A DNA stretch of 64,000 bases from Pseudevernia furfuracea (GCA_022315425.1 JAIUPT010000010.1:496001-560000), one strand, 5' to 3'. Shown: positions 45,197-58,088, numbered from the stretch's first letter. A program made the numbers and translations. The notes: a model not told the origin generated them from the letters alone.

Positions 45197-45669
45197 ATAG
45201 GGATACATGTTTTACACTGTAAGGATTATAGGTGGTCATCCTCTAACCCCCAGATGTAGGATTCCGAACATTATTAACAGGCCTGATCTTACCGCCTATT
45301 GATGGATTCCCTTTTTTTTTGAACAACCTCAGAGGCAATCTTTGTGGAAAATGGTTTCATCAGATGTAGGCTCTATCTTCATGTCAAAGATCCCGAACCA
45401 ATCTATTGCCAAGATGACAGGTTGATCTCATACTTTTCTTGCTCTCCTCTGCAGCCAATTCATTCGCAATTCCATACTGCAACCATTCGCGTGCGTAAGG
45501 CAGTGCCTTGCATTTCACAATCACGGAATGATGATATCATGCATGAGATTATGACGTCGCTCTACGCTTCCTTTCGTATTCCCTTCATCCTTCGTCCTTC
45601 GTCTTCAATCCACACCCACATCCATGTCCACATTGACGCCACGCATAATCCGCACAGCAATTTCCCATC
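45197..45669. other. Intergenic region
   Basis: Holds the MDH 3' end and the promoter of the NmrA-like gene. Nothing else recognised. Confidence 0.45.
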
Positions 45670-46660
45670 ATGCCTGTCGACTACGAAAAAAACATCATCC
45701 TCCTCACCTGCGCCAACGGGAAGCAATGTAACCAGCTCATCCCACTCCTGCTTCCCAAATGGAAGCATTTGCGCCTAGCAGTCAGCAGTGACTCTTCCCG
45801 CCAACAGCTCCTCAAGAATTATGCTGGCAAGTCAAAAGCGCACATCGAGGTTGTTCTAGCGGACTTGGCGCAGCCAGATGACTGCAAGAGGATACTAGAA
45901 GGTGTTACGGCAGTGTATCATGTCGGACCGCCTTTCCATCCGAGGGAGACAGAGATCGGGTCAGAGCATCCTCTATCCACACATGCAACTTTTCTCGCTG
46001 ACCATCTCCTATTACAGTTACAACATGATCGAATCTGCTCTGACCAATAACATCAAGCACTTCATCTACTCCTCCGTCCTGCACCCCTCCCTGCGCAAAC
46101 TCCTAAACCACGACTGCAAGCGCTACATCGAGGAAGCATTGATCGAGTCCGGCTTGCCCTACACCATCCTCCAACCCTCCCACTTCATGGACCTTTTCCC
46201 GATCCAGAAGATACTATCTGAAGAGAAGCCGGTCTACCCAGCGCGTTGGGACCCCGATGTCCCCTTCTGCTACACGTCTCTGTCCGACCTAGCCGAAGCT
46301 TCATCCAAGATCTTCGAACAGCGCGAATCCCACTTCTACGCGACTTATCAAGTGGTCTCCACCTCTCCCCCCATGGGCTCTCGCGAGGTCTGCGCCATCG
46401 TGGGCAAAGTCATCGGTAAAGACATCAAAGTCGAAACTACACCTTTTCAAAAGTATGTGGAAAGTGACCCGCCTGTGGAACAGAGGTTTGGTCTACGAGA
46501 AAGCCCGTATACGAGGGATGTTGCGCAGAGGCTGTTCCTTTACTATAGTTACAGGGGGTTGGTGGGGAGTACGAATGTGATGAGGTGGGTGCTGGGGAGA
46601 GAGCCAATGGGGTGGGAGGGGTGGGTGAGGGGGAAGATGGAGGAGTTGGGGAAGAAGTGA
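45670..46660 (+). CDS. NmrA-like NAD(P)-binding protein
   Basis: Exons 45670-45959 and 46018-46660; intron 45960-46017 (GTCAGA..TTACAG); 310 aa. Short-chain-dehydrogenase-like Rossmann fold of the atypical NmrA kind: ADLAQPDDCKRILEGVTAVYHVG (the D in the second strand, then the characteristic A-x-Y-H-V), FIYSSVLHPSLRKLLNH, YTILQPSHFMDLFPIQ, YTSLSDLAEAS. The usual GxxGxxG near the start appears as CANGKQC, so dinucleotide binding may be weakened. Members are redox sensors or isoflavone-reductase-like enzymes; no substrate can be inferred. Confidence 0.85.
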
Positions 46661-47579
46661 CATTAAAAATTTAAGCACTGTGGGACGGGGAATGGCAGAT
46701 ATTGAGGGAAAGGTTGGGGTCTGCAGTGGGCTCAAACCGCAGGTGATCGATGATACCGAGGGGATTCAAGCATAGGAATTTACGGGCCTTGGCTCAGCAA
46801 TGCATGATGCTGTCGATGCACAGTGGGCGCGATGTGTGAAAAGGTGCCACCATCAGACAGAGCTGAGCTTAGAGTTTGCACTGCCTGGGTTCAGCTTACA
46901 ACACATTGACGCAGCATCTTGGCTGGTAGCCGATACTTGTTCACAAAAGCGTCATCGTGCGGCTTGACATTGCATCACATTGCATCACATTGATGCCGTG
47001 CCTTAGCTATTGGTGCACAGTTATATACAACACGAGCATTGCCAGCTCTTCAAGTTCCACCTTGTCTCGACAATTCGCTCCTGTCTTGGGTCAGCCTAGC
47101 TCTTGCTCAGGTGTCCACAATCAAGATTTTCTGGCTCGGCGCCGGGCGTTAGCCAAAGAAAGATAAAAGATCATATACGAAATCGCGAGTTCCTTGGGCT
47201 CCGTGCCTTCCTGCTGGGTGGCAGGAATGTGTAAGGGCTTGCACATTCATTCATGCGTGCATGATTGACTTTGCCGCTGTGGATCTCTGGTCGAGCTCTG
47301 TAATCAACGGGGTTGTTGTCAGAGGATATATATCCTGGTCTTATGGCGACAAGGATCCTCGCGTGAGTATCTAGATGGTTGCATGATGGCGGCTCGCTAA
47401 CCAGGGTAGAGGCAGAGATCGAGAGACGCGATGGACAGAAGACAGGGATTGACAGGGAGAGACTGCAACTCATGTTTTTAGGAGTTTTCCCCATGTGCTC
47501 AAAATGACTGCAGTCCGATGATCGGGCAGCTGTGTTCATCTCGCAGGCACCTGTCGGTCTGCCCTTCACCACTCGCAGA
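46661..47579. other. Intergenic region
   Basis: No gene seen. A 10-bp unit TGCATCACAT is repeated twice at 46971-46990. Confidence 0.45.
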
Positions 47580-47657
47580 GTCGTTTGCCGAATGGTGTGT
47601 CCTTGAAGAACGGTGTTGCTACCAATTCGAATTCGACTCCAACTTTTCCAAATGCGT
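47580..47657 (-). pseudogene. Fragment of the F-box family C-terminus
   Basis: Minus frame reads AFGKVGVEFELVATPFF then KDTPFGK, nearly the same as the C-terminus of the intact gene next to it (FKNVGVKFEWISTPFFKDTP). No longer frame around it. Confidence 0.7.
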
Positions 47658-47911
47658 GTCCCAGCTCTTTCATTTGAGTGAGAGAGATCCATAGGCTGGT
47701 ACCTGAGATTTGTGGGATGGGTCTTGAGAGGATTGCTGGAACTAACGGATCACCCTTTTCAGGCCAGGTACATGGGCATCCTTGTGCTCGATAAGTTCCT
47801 ACATCCTGAACAAGCCTTCTCTATAGCTAACCTTTGCCTCCATTGCCGCATCTTGCATTCCCCCAGGCCAGTAAGCTCCTTGGCCTGGTTGCCTTGCCGC
47901 TTGTCTACCTC

Positions 47912-49228
47912 CTACCACTCGTATAGGCGTTGCCCAAATGGAGTGTCCTTGAAGAACGGTGTTGAGATCCACTCGAACTTCACGCCAACATTCTTGAATG
48001 TCTCGAGCACAGACATCTCAACAGCGGATGCATGAAGCGAGTATGTAGGGTCAGTGGGCCATTGTTCTGAGGGATGCTGAAGCCACCAGATTAAATGTTT
48101 GAGCCCAGGCACACATACTTCCTTACGTTTCGCAAAGTCCTTGAATAGCATGGTATCTCTCTCCGTGACGGCCTGATTCCCCCAGGAATAGTCGACCTCA
48201 GACATGTAGAGAGTCCAGGGTCTCCCTTCGAGCTGGAGCTCTACCAACTGTGGTGGAAAAATTTCATACATCATAGCATATCGGAGGACACCACGTAGTA
48301 TGTAGAACGGCACCGCTAGCCGTTTGAGGGCGGCCCACTGCACGAACGAAATAGGAGACGGCACAAGATCGTGATACCGAAAAGCATGGTCGGTCATGGA
48401 AATTGCAAGCTCTTCGATTTCTTTATGATGGGCTTGCAACGCGAGTGTGACATCAACCCCCGGTGTCCGGTCATTGAGTCCCACCAGAGGTTCCCATGGT
48501 GAGTTGATCTCGAAAGCGAAGCATTTCAAGTGTTTGATAGAATTGAGGAACGCCGTAAAAACATTGAGGTCGACGCGTGGACAGCAATCTAGAAAACGAA
48601 GGTCCTCCACGCTTGAAAGACCAAATCTCAATCGCCGCTGACCAAGCAAGTGCGCATGCTCGAATTGATCCGTGAAGAAGAGCTTCTCGACCTGTAGCTT
48701 CCGTAACGATGGGCCCCAAAGATGCTTGGCTATGATATCCAAGGGGATACCATGCTCCAACCATAAGAGGCCGCCATCTTCGATATAGTGGTTCGTGACA
48801 TGACTGAAATCTAACCGCAAGGCCGCAAGGTTCTTGCATTCGTTGGGGAGACCCCCTCCATGAATAGCAGGTGGATCATAGGAGAGCTGACGCAGTCTTG
48901 GCATGCGACTGATGATGCTGATCTGTGGGTAGCTCTGGTACCAGAGAGGGTGGGTGACTCTCAAGGAGAAGGCGGTGGTGTGTCTGCCAAGTTCTGGACG
49001 CGCTTTCAGGTTTGCGATGAGCTGGTCAGTCCACTTCAGGGTGGGTATGAATCCTACTCGACATTGTTCGAGTGGCTCGGCATTGAGGTGAACATTGTGG
49101 TAGAGGGCGGGCTGAGTGAGTTCCTTGAAGAAGGGTGACACAAGCGTGATATTCGCGAGGTCGCTGTTGCGAGAGATGTGGGAAACGATGTTATGGAGGA
49201 TTTCACTTGGAAAGTCTGTTAGGTTCAT
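47912..49228 (-). CDS. F-box protein
   Basis: Single exon, 438 aa from ATG 49228 (MNLTDFPSEILHNIVSHIS). The frame continues upstream but the F-box starts exactly here. F-box at residues 2-45 (LPxEIL-type start, LVSPFFKEL); it would bind Skp1. The rest is leucine-rich with irregular repeats (LRQLSYDP, LAALRLDFSHV, LRKLQVEKLFF, IEELAISM, LKRLAVP), probably the substrate-recruiting part of an SCF ubiquitin ligase. Its substrate is unknown. It lies among four broken relatives on both strands. Confidence 0.8.
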   Translation of the reverse strand: MNLTDFPSEILHNIVSHISRNSDLANITLVSPFFKELTQPALYHNVHLNAEPLEQCRVGFIPTLKWTDQLIANLKARPELGRHTTAFSLRVTHPLWYQSYPQISIISRMPRLRQLSYDPPAIHGGGLPNECKNLAALRLDFSHVTNHYIEDGGLLWLEHGIPLDIIAKHLWGPSLRKLQVEKLFFTDQFEHAHLLGQRRLRFGLSSVEDLRFLDCCPRVDLNVFTAFLNSIKHLKCFAFEINSPWEPLVGLNDRTPGVDVTLALQAHHKEIEELAISMTDHAFRYHDLVPSPISFVQWAALKRLAVPFYILRGVLRYAMMYEIFPPQLVELQLEGRPWTLYMSEVDYSWGNQAVTERDTMLFKDFAKRKEVCVPGLKHLIWWLQHPSEQWPTDPTYSLHASAVEMSVLETFKNVGVKFEWISTPFFKDTPFGQRLYEW

Positions 49229-49830
49229 TTTGTCTGGGTATTCATTACATTCGGTGCTGAATTTGCTGTACTGGGTTGGAAAAGAGATGAATGGAAAGGA
49301 AAGAATGCAGGGGAAAGAAGGGTGGGTTGGGCTGAACGGAGATGGCCAAGCGCCAACCCCCTTCAAGATGACGGGATATCGTGTCAACTTCGGGGGGTGA
49401 CATTACGGTTACCTTGAAAAACTTTCAGGCCATCTGCTGAATGATGCTTTTATCTTTATATTGCAAGCTGGTGTACACTTTAGGTTTTCACGCCATTTAT
49501 GGTCGTTTTCGTACAAGCAGGTTTGTACCCTCTATATATGGTGGTATTCCGCTCAAAGTTTATGTGGAAATGCAATCCATATGAGCACGTTTGTTTGAGA
49601 AGTGTCAAACTTGACGGACGAAAGTCGATTCCAAAAGCCGTGTTCCGTGAACCATCGGGTTTTCTTTCACCAAACCTCGCATCCACGTCGAGGTCTGTCA
49701 AATCAAGCTGCATGATATAATCTATGTATCCCACGTGAAAAGCACACGTATCAGCTACTTTCAGATCGATCAACAGATGGAACGCAGTACCCGACCTGAC
49801 TGTACCCTCTACCTCTCGCACAATTGTTTG

Positions 49831-49902
49831 TCAAAGTTCGTGTTCTTGAGTAGGGGCGTGTGGACCCACTCCAACCTTAACACCAACGGTCCCGAAAGCC
49901 GG
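49831..49902 (-). pseudogene. Decayed copy of the F-box family C-terminus
   Basis: Minus frame reads AFGTVGVKVGVGPHAPTQEHEL, aligning with the C-terminal motif of the intact gene (VGVKFEW..STPFFKDTPF) but degenerate. Confidence 0.45.
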
Positions 49903-49999
49903 TTTCAGGCGTGCTTTGGCGGGTTTGGAACTGCAGGCCGGGTAATCTCTGAAGAGGCGTGATAAGATCCAATATCCCATACGCGTTCTAAGTTCCGTC

Positions 50000-50353
50000 A
50001 TGGAACGGCAAGGTGATATCGGATCGCGGCCATCGTACCATCTCATGAGGATGCAGAAGCCAGCTAAAAACAAAGAAAGCTATGTACCGCGGCTGAAGCA
50101 TGTTATCTGGTGGTTCCAGCAGACTTGCCACCAGGTGTCGATGGGCAATCCGCCACCATACGATTATGAAATTCCAGGCTTTTCAAATGCTACAGGCTTG
50201 TCGAACGACCTGCGGAAAGGATTTCTCTGGGGCCCTCCGGAGGATATGTACAAACTCGCTGAAGACTTCGAGATAGTTAGTGTCACATTTGAGTGGGTTT
50301 CGATGCCCTGCCCAAGGGAGACGTCATTTGGGGAGTTTATACACATCCAATGA
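50000..50353 (+). pseudogene. 3' remnant of an F-box family gene
   Basis: A 117-residue frame from ATG 50000. It aligns with only the last third of the intact gene: KESYVPRLKHVIWWFQQ versus KEVCVPGLKHLIWWLQH, and VSVTFEWVSMPCPRETSFGE at the end. No F-box or leucine-rich part upstream. It might still be translated. Confidence 0.65.
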
Positions 50354-50539
50354 TAAAAATTTCAGAGGTATCGGGAAGCACCTTGCGAAATGTGTAATGG
50401 CGTCCACGAATTGACTCAGAAGGACAAACAGTATCGAATCAGAACGCTAGCAAAATTGGCTATTCCTGGTTTCAGATATCTGAAAATTCCTGATTCATTT
50501 TCAGTATAGAGCAGAATTCGAAATCTAAGCAGTCGTCGA

Positions 50540-51852
50540 GTTGACTCTGAGGTTTATCTGCACATTTCTCCCTCAAGACAGCGGCCTACCTCGGTATTCA
50601 GGCTTGCTTTCAATGGCGCATGTATGCAGTCGTCTTCGGGATGTGGCACTGCCGTTCGTCTACAAGAGAATTGACTTGGAGGCCACGGGTGACGGAATCG
50701 GGAGATTGGCCTGATACAGCCGAAGACACGAGCAGCCTCCCAAGCAGTCTTCCGCCTAAGAGCCTTAGTCACATCCTATCGATTTATCCAACCTTACGTA
50801 ACCATGTCAGAACTCTCTCGCTTGAGGTAAACAACGTCAATTGGTACAGCCCGTCCGGCGGACATTATAGATTTCTGGAGCTCTTTCCATCAATACGAGA
50901 ACTATCTCTCTTTCCTCCTCCGCACATATACAACTTCCCCATCGGCAATCAACTCACGGGAATGCGGCTCATTTTCGTCGGCGCCGATGGCGCTCAATTG
51001 GGAACGCGGAAGGGTATGCCAATCTTTGATTTAGCTCAGTATTTCTGGAAACCCACATTGTGGCAATTACAAGTTGATCATGTCGATGGCATTGCATTTG
51101 CCCAGGTTCCTGCAAACCGCCAACCCAGCTCCGTCATCACTGACCTTCTTTTTGTCGGTTGTTCAACTGAGAATATGGACAGCTTGCCGATAGTAGTGCC
51201 ATGGATCAAGAAACTAAGCGCTCTGTCGTCGAAACAAAAAAGGCAGCCAACCTTGTCCTTAACATGCATTTATTTCTACAAGACTTCGCTCAAATGCTAC
51301 AAGCTCACTCTAGGTCATTAGAAGAACTGACCATCGCTTACAACAATAGCTCTCGACTACAGCGATCTATGCTTTTCGAAATCGATACCCAGCGGCACAT
51401 TCTCAAACTACTTTAGCCTCAAGAAGCTAGCGATACCTGAAGCTTTCCTAGTACATTTTCAAGGTACGGCATTCCACAAATTCCTGCCACCCAGCCTAGA
51501 ATATCTTCAGCTTCAATACGCAGAGGGTGTTGGAAGCGAACACTCAATATCTCGATCGTATCGCGCCATGAGGATGGGGAAGCTAGTCAAGAGTAAAAAC
51601 GAATTCGTTCCCAGGTTGAGAGTTGTTCTCTGATAAGTGCTTGACGCTCCGCGTTCAGGAATCGAGCCAACAAAGGCACATATCCCTAGCTCGGTCATGA
51701 GTGAGAAGCCTCCATTAATAAAAGACTTGATTTTTGGGGCTTTGAAAGACGAGGAAATGCTTACACATGACTTCAAGGAGGTCGGCGTCGTCTTCGAGTG
51801 CGTGCCTATGCCGGCGTTGAAAGACACCATCTGGGAAGCCGTTGGACACTGA
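50540..51852 (+). pseudogene. Frameshifted F-box family gene
   Basis: Family-like pieces in order but in different frames. Near 50550-50710 one frame reads FICTFLPQDSGL and MAHVCSRLRDVALPFVYKRI. A frame at 50620-51321 reads FPSIRELSLFPPPHIYNFPI. Another at 51201-51416 reads SLEELTIAYNN. From ~51418 comes LKKLAIPEAFLVHFQGTAF to FVPRLRVVL followed by stops. The family end is at 51637-51852 (VGVVFECVPMPALKDT). At least three frameshifts or stops; a run of introns cannot restore them all simply. Dead or mis-assembled copy. Confidence 0.65.
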
Positions 51853-52438
51853 GCGTCGGTGATGCGAAGACGAAGCACACCATAGAACAGACTGTGGTGA
51901 TAAAAGCGCAGGTTCACTGATGTAACAACTCGCCAAATCTAGCTCAGGATGCTCATTCACTGCGCTCTGTATGGGCCCATGCCACTTGACAACTCCCGAG
52001 CTCGGCTCCATCTTGCTTTAGATATCCTATCCTCGCATGAACCCCTTTAGAAATGAACATAGTCCTGCCAGTAACCTCACTCCCAGCAGCTCTGAATTTC
52101 GAAAATTCCCAGCCTCGTTCGGACGGCTTGAGATGCCGACAATATGCCCCACCTTTTACCTTTCCGGTCATCGAGCGCCATATAGGCAGCAGCGCCAAAT
52201 AGTAATGACCATTGATAATACACATCGGTATTGCTATAGAACAATTACCAGTCAACAAGCGGGAAGATGGTAAATATCGGAAGTATAGCACACTCATCCG
52301 GGTGAAACGGGTGTGTCATTTCCGTAATTATAGATGCGCTCCTGTCCCTATAAAGCTAGCCATTCCGTGCAGTCTCAATAACATGCTCTCAAGCTCAAAC
52401 ACCACCCCATCAAATTCGAAATCTCAAAAACCACAACA
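51853..52438. other. Intergenic region
   Basis: Nothing recognised. Confidence 0.4.
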
Positions 52439-53010
52439 ATGTGGGACTTCGACATGCTACTCCAACAGCTCGACCTGGCCTTCACAAAAATAGCCAGCAT
52501 CACCGTCCCGCAAGATTCCAGTGACACCCACAAGACAATACAAGATATACTCCAACGATTCGTCATAATCAACAAGGACATAGTGACAGCTCTCCAAACC
52601 CTCGAAGCACAACACATAGCCGAGTAAGCCCACGACAACCATTTACCTACCTACCTACCTGCCTACACACTCCCCCCTTTCCATCCATCCTCTCTCCCAA
52701 AATCCCCCATCCTCTCCCCCTCAACCCCACTAACGCACAACCTCAATCCCCCAGCCGCGAAGACACCCGCATCCGCATCCTCGACAGCGTCGCCACAAGA
52801 CACAACCAATCCCTGCAGCCCCCTAACGACCAACTCAACCCCTCCGCACCCGATCCAAAACTTTCCGCAATCGCTGTTAGAACTGCGCCAAAAGATACCG
52901 ACGGAGAGACGGGTAGCTTTGCCCACGCGATTCCGCGTGGCGGAACGAGACGCGCGGGCAATGGGCGGGGAGGTGGGGATGCTGGCGCTCAGGGTGTGGG
53001 CGGGTTGTAG
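52439..53010 (+). CDS. Small unassigned protein, 146 aa
   Basis: Exons 52439-52623 and 52755-53010 joined across a 131-bp intron (GTAAGC..CCCCCAG), longer than others here. The N-terminal half is helical with heptad-like hydrophobics (FDMLLQQLDLAFTKI, then ILQRFVIINKDIVTALQTLE), so a coiled coil is likely. The C-terminal half is Pro/Gly/Arg-rich and disordered (FAHAIPRGGTRRAGNGRGGG). Joined frame is 441 nt and ends in TAG. I do not recognise the family. Confidence 0.55.
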
Positions 53011-53992
53011 GAAGGTTTGGTGAACTGTGGGAGTGGAATTCGGTGGCGTCTTTACGGTTCTGCTGTCGTAGATTCTAGATGAGGTTTGGATGAGAGAGTT
53101 GTGGGTTGAGTGAGTTATACACCTCAGCTCACTTGGTTCCGTCAGGCTGGGTCTCACTTGACAGATGGCGGTTTCCTCTTGTTGTATTAGGTCATCCGTA
53201 AACGCAATGCGCTAGCACCGAACGGCTTGAACACAATGCCTGTCGTTACTCGGGGTGGGTAGAAAAGTGTAGCAGAAATCCGATGATATCGTCCAGCAAT
53301 TCAGTTGACCGCTGTGTATGTTGGAAGAGCTTTAACAGAAAAGGGCTCAGGTTAGAAAGTTGAGGATGGCTGGTATGATCCGAAGACCATTCGGTAACAC
53401 AAAACAACATGGATTGAACATTCAAGAAGTAAGCAACATCCAGCATGTCATGAACCCAAAACAAACAGAGCTTCTGAGAAGTGACATTCTCAAATCATCT
53501 CTACGAGTGACGAGCATTCAAGACATAGACTGGTACGTCCCCGGGACGAGAATGAAATAAGTGTTTCTTTTTCGTGAATAGCCCCTACTGCAATGTTAAG
53601 TCACACTACTCAATCCCCTCCTTCTTCAACGCATGCACTGACAAAGGAAAAAGTAAATGAATGTTACGCCAGATCCACGGCCGATACAATCTGTGTAAAG
53701 CACCTCCTCCACCAAGATGTGCTTCCTGAGTCTCCACCACATATCTCTAACGACCACCACGGTCCTCCGTACGCTCCTTCTCATGCTAGCGTGCCGAAAT
53801 GCGTCGACCAAGCTGGGGGGCACGCTGGTTCGAAATTGTCCGCTTGCTTTATGTCGTAGGCATGCGAGCTAGTCGATGCTGACGATCGAGTACCATTGAG
53901 ACACATATTTCGAGTCGATTTATAACAAGGTGTAGTAATAAGCTTGCCAGATAGGCAAAGCACACTCGTCAGGTCCTGTAAATGGGGCCTAA
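53011..53992. other. Intergenic region
   Basis: Short unassigned ORFs only; none has a start, motif or codon pattern I can support. Confidence 0.4.
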
Positions 53993-56900
53993 TCAGCCAG
54001 CAGTTCTACGAGGGCCACGATGGGAACCACGGAGAAAAGATCCACGCCCCTGACTCCGGGAAGAGTCAGGCTTCAAGTCATACCAATCAACATCACTGAG
54101 TTGCAACTTCCTTGCACGATGACCGCTTCGATTCGTGCCAGACTTTTCTGCAGGTTTCGCATTCGAATTGTTCGACGCCGACGACTGATGCAAGGATGCA
54201 TTGTGCTGGTGGTGAGAAGAAACATGCTTCTCGGCACCCAGACCTTCAGACAGACAATTGTGAGCAAGCGTATTCTCATTCAGGGAAACCAAAGGAAAGC
54301 CAGCGGGTCGCTGGTCACGGAGGTTTGGATTTGGGTGGGAGAAATAATCGGAAATAGGCTTGTCTGTACCAGCATCTATGCTTGAATCTTGCAGATCGTA
54401 GTTCAAGACCAGGTTCTTGATGCGCTGTTGTTCTGCGCGCTCTGCTTCTTTTTGGGACTTCATCGCGACTGCGAAATGGGAGTCAGAGGGCATCTCGATG
54501 GTTCGAGTCTGTACATCTTCGTCAGCAGTAACTCGTTGACTCAGCACCAAAGGTTACGCACCTGCTGTCTGTTCCCTTTCTTTGTCATGAGAGAAAATGC
54601 CATGGTGTTGGCATTTGGTGGGGTTGCAGTACCGCCCTCGTTACCACTGTCATCGGCAGCGGTGACTGTCTCTCGCTGTGCACGACGCATGGGTAGTGGA
54701 ACATCAAACATGGGCTTTCGATCGAATTTGCGAGAGTCTAGGCTTTCCGACATCATCTTGGCAAGCTCCCTGTCAAATTCAGCTTCGGCCTCGGGGTCTC
54801 GCTCTTCCTCTTGACGCGTAACGATGATGTCCTCCTCAAAATCAGATTCATGCTTCAAGTCGCCATTGGTGATGGGCTACATGATTGATCAGTACACCAG
54901 CGGGCAAAAGTGTGGACTGGAACTCAAACCTCTACTTCAGCTTCATCACTTGATGATTGGGCATCCATATCTGGTACGGGTAGCTCATCTTCATCGGCTT
55001 CATCCTCGGAAGAGACTCCATCGTCAGGCTCTTCTGCTTCGATAGGCTTCTCTTGTTCCTGTGCTTTGTAATTTTGCTTCACCAAGTCGGCAAACGCACG
55101 ACCAGCTTCTTCAAAGTCAGCAGCAAGCTTCCATTGCGGTCGTGTTAGCGAAAATGTGTCCTGAATAATGAAATCGATGTCCATGGGAATATTGTCCTTT
55201 GTGTGGATATAGTACTAGCACGTATTAGATCACTGTTCTCATCGTAGAGGCTGTTTAATTGATTTACCTGAAAAAATGTCAAGAAGAAATCGAGCTTCTT
55301 CTTGGCGGCGCCGCGATCAAAGCATAAGCCGCAGGTGTCAAGAAGAGTGCACACAAGACGTATTCTGAAAAAGTCATCAGGCATGTCGATTGGGTTCAGT
55401 CTTTCTCGGGTCGGTGTTCCACCCGCTGTCTGAAATTAGTACGAATCCGCAGACTCCATAGCTTCAGGTACTTACGGTGTCCGAAGGTGACCATCCGGTA
55501 AAGCGTATCAAAAATTAAAGGCGAGTCAACCATCTTGTAATTGTATAGTTCTCCTAGATACTTGACCTCCGCTAGTCGACGTTGGTTGAATTTGAAGTCA
55601 TTCTGTTCCAAGCCTAGTGTGATGTTCTCCAGAAGGTTATCAATGACCATGATCACGAAGTCTTGATGGTAGCGATATAGAGATCCAATGAGGACAGCAA
55701 GCAGATGAATGTTGCTGTATTTGACTTTCCCAGGTTTGGAAAATATCTTCTCTAGCATATTGACGACCTGGACGCGATGAGCTTATGCGCAGCACGTCAA
55801 TAGTTGGGGCCTTACTTCTTGTTCCTCCCAATGGAGTTTGCGCAAAGACTTGAGCACTTTGGTGTAGGTGCGTTTGTTCATGTCAAGGTAGACAAGTCGC
55901 GAGACAAATTGCTGGACAGGCGTTCGTTCTTTCTGCTCAATGGCAGCCCTCTCGGGCGGATTGACGTAGTACATTGCATTCTCAATCAGCATTCGCTCTT
56001 GCTGCCCGAGGTGCTGCGCCGCCTTCTTTCGTTGCAGCGTCTCAAGGAACGAATTCATTCTGGGAGCTGTGTCTGGGTTCCGAAGCAGATAGCGACCGCA
56101 ATTTTCCAAGAGATTGCCAATGATCTCAATATTCATCCTAGAAAAGTCGTCCAAGCTGACTTTGAGACAGTGGAAGATGACATGCTCTGGTACAACGCCG
56201 AATTTGGTGAGCTCTGCAAGGTATCGAATATTGCTTGTTCGGACCTGGCCCAGGAAGTCTTTTTGCTTGCGCCGTTGTAGGCTTCTGAACTCATCATCGA
56301 GATGCGATACCAGGCCGTGAGAGATGTCTGGCATATACTTTCCCAACGTTGCCACCAGACGTGAGTAGGAGGGTAACAAGTCAGATCGGCCTTTGGGCAC
56401 TTCTTGCACGGTCTTGATCAAGCGATTTCGGGAGGCTTTAGAATTGAGGAAGCAGAAGTCCATTGCAGCTTGGTCGATCTGCTCCTTATTTTGAAGTTCC
56501 GGGAGGCGAGCTAGAAGAGCGTCTACCTGTGCTCCAACAGTCTTGTTGGCGATTGCAATCGACTGATCGTCTGATACTGCAGTTGAGGGCGCCTTCTCAT
56601 GTACATCCTTGACTTCGCCGGTGGTTTCCACTCGCTTGCCCACCTGCTCATCCCCTTCTTGTTTCTTTTTCTTCCCGTCTTCAAGCAGTATCCCTGGTAC
56701 CCGATCTTGCAGATCTATAAGATTCTCATAGAAACGGCGCTCCTCGTCATCCTCCCAGATGCCTGCGCCATCGGCTTGACCACGAAGGTATTCGCCAGTT
56801 TTGACAAGACCAATCCCAGCAACTGCTCCTGTATCTGGGGTATCTTTTTCTTTCAAGTCTGGCATTTCCTGATTTTCCAGCGCGTCGCACAGTATTTGCG

Positions 56901-58088
56901 CATTGGCTATCAGCTTCTCCTGGGATTTCAATTGCTTGTCGTAGTTCGCCTGACGATCCTCAAAGACTTCTCCGGATTTCACATAGGCCTCAGCATTCCG
57001 TCGTCCCTGTGCAGTAATACTTTTGTTGTCCTTGACGATGTGGATTTTGACGTCCTCGAAATAGCGATTGAGTACGTTTTTGAAACGCTGTTGGAGGTCA
57101 GCGGACGTCAAAGGGGGATCGTCTACTTTTGTGGCAGGATCCTCGTCGGTTGAGCTCTGATCGTATGTTTCCTGGGCTATTGAGATAGCCCCATCCGGTT
57201 TGACAGATTTCTGTACGTCCGTGCTTGACGATTTGATACCTAATACATCCCAACCAAAGCTCTTCACGAACAGAACTACCAGAGGAAGATTGACGTGCTC
57301 TTTGTCATGGCCGAGCAAATCTTTGAGTACTTCGAGGGGGAAAGGTTCCGCGTCTGTGGACCCGGCCTTGACGACGCTTTGTCCAGATTTTGACTTCCCC
57401 ACAGCTTCACCCAGTTTACTGCTTGCAGGTCCAGCGTTCTCCTTTCCCCTGGCTGTCGCATCTTCAGGCCGTGCAACGTCATCCAAGCTCCGCAGCAAGC
57501 CCACAAGCCAAAGCTCCGTCGCGACTTTGAGCAGCACCCTGTGCCTTGTCAGACGCTCTTTTTCTTCCTTCTCTCTTGCTTCCTGCCCAAGGTTCTTCAG
57601 CTGTCCCTTGTCCGGTGTGCTCAAGCCCCGTCCAATCAGCCATCCGAGGTAGCTTGTGTACTCAGCCGGTCCAAAGCGCTGATGCAGTGCACTGACAATC
57701 TCTACACCCGCCGCAATCTCCCCCGGTGTTTTGAGCTTGGTAAGACCTTCATAACTGGCCGATATAACCTCGGAAAGGTACTTTTGAAGCGACAAAGAAC
57801 GAATTTCTTGAAGAAAGGTGGCGGTGCTAGCCGCTGTGATAGCTGTCCGTAGTCGCTTTATGAACGCAGTGTTCTTCTTCAGGGATGAGTCCAGGGAGTT
57901 GTTGACACTAAACAGGTCTACTTTTGAGGTCAGCTCGTTCCCTATCTCACGACGGGAAGCATAATGTACCTGTTTCACCAGCCCAAGCTCTCGAGTTGAC
58001 GTTGCGCAGCTCGCCTTGATGATATATTAGTGCAGGTGGGTGGGTGTGCTCCGGATAGCCAAGTCTCACGCTTTTTTGCCCGATCCAT
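53993..58088 (-). CDS. UPF2: UPF2/NMD2, nonsense-mediated mRNA decay factor
   Basis: Eight exons: 58070-58088, 57970-58014, 55816-57917, 55476-55767, 55268-55425, 54930-55214, 54562-54876, 53993-54508; sum 3,732 nt, 1,243 aa. Starts MDRAKKRELRNVNSRAWAGE. Three MIF4G domains: the first with SLDSSLKKNTAFIKRLRTAI; the second around QVDALLARLPELQNKEQID; the third from KVLKSLRKLHWEEQEVVNML through FGHPGG, MPDDFFRIRLVCTLLDTCG and FIIQDTFSLTRPQWKLA. An acidic stretch (DDGVSSEDEADEDELPVP) and a C-terminal UPF1-binding region follow. UPF2 bridges UPF1 and UPF3 and stimulates UPF1 helicase on transcripts with premature stops. The seven short introns have normal GT-AG ends; one acceptor (exon 5) uses the second of two nearby AGs, which alone keeps frame. 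Confidence 0.95.

Noticed and set aside
46971..46990. Two tandem TGCATCACAT units
   Set aside because: Too short to be meaningful.
49480..49821. 113-codon minus-strand ORF
   Set aside because: No ATG start, no recognisable family, and surrounded by gene fragments; not enough to call a gene.
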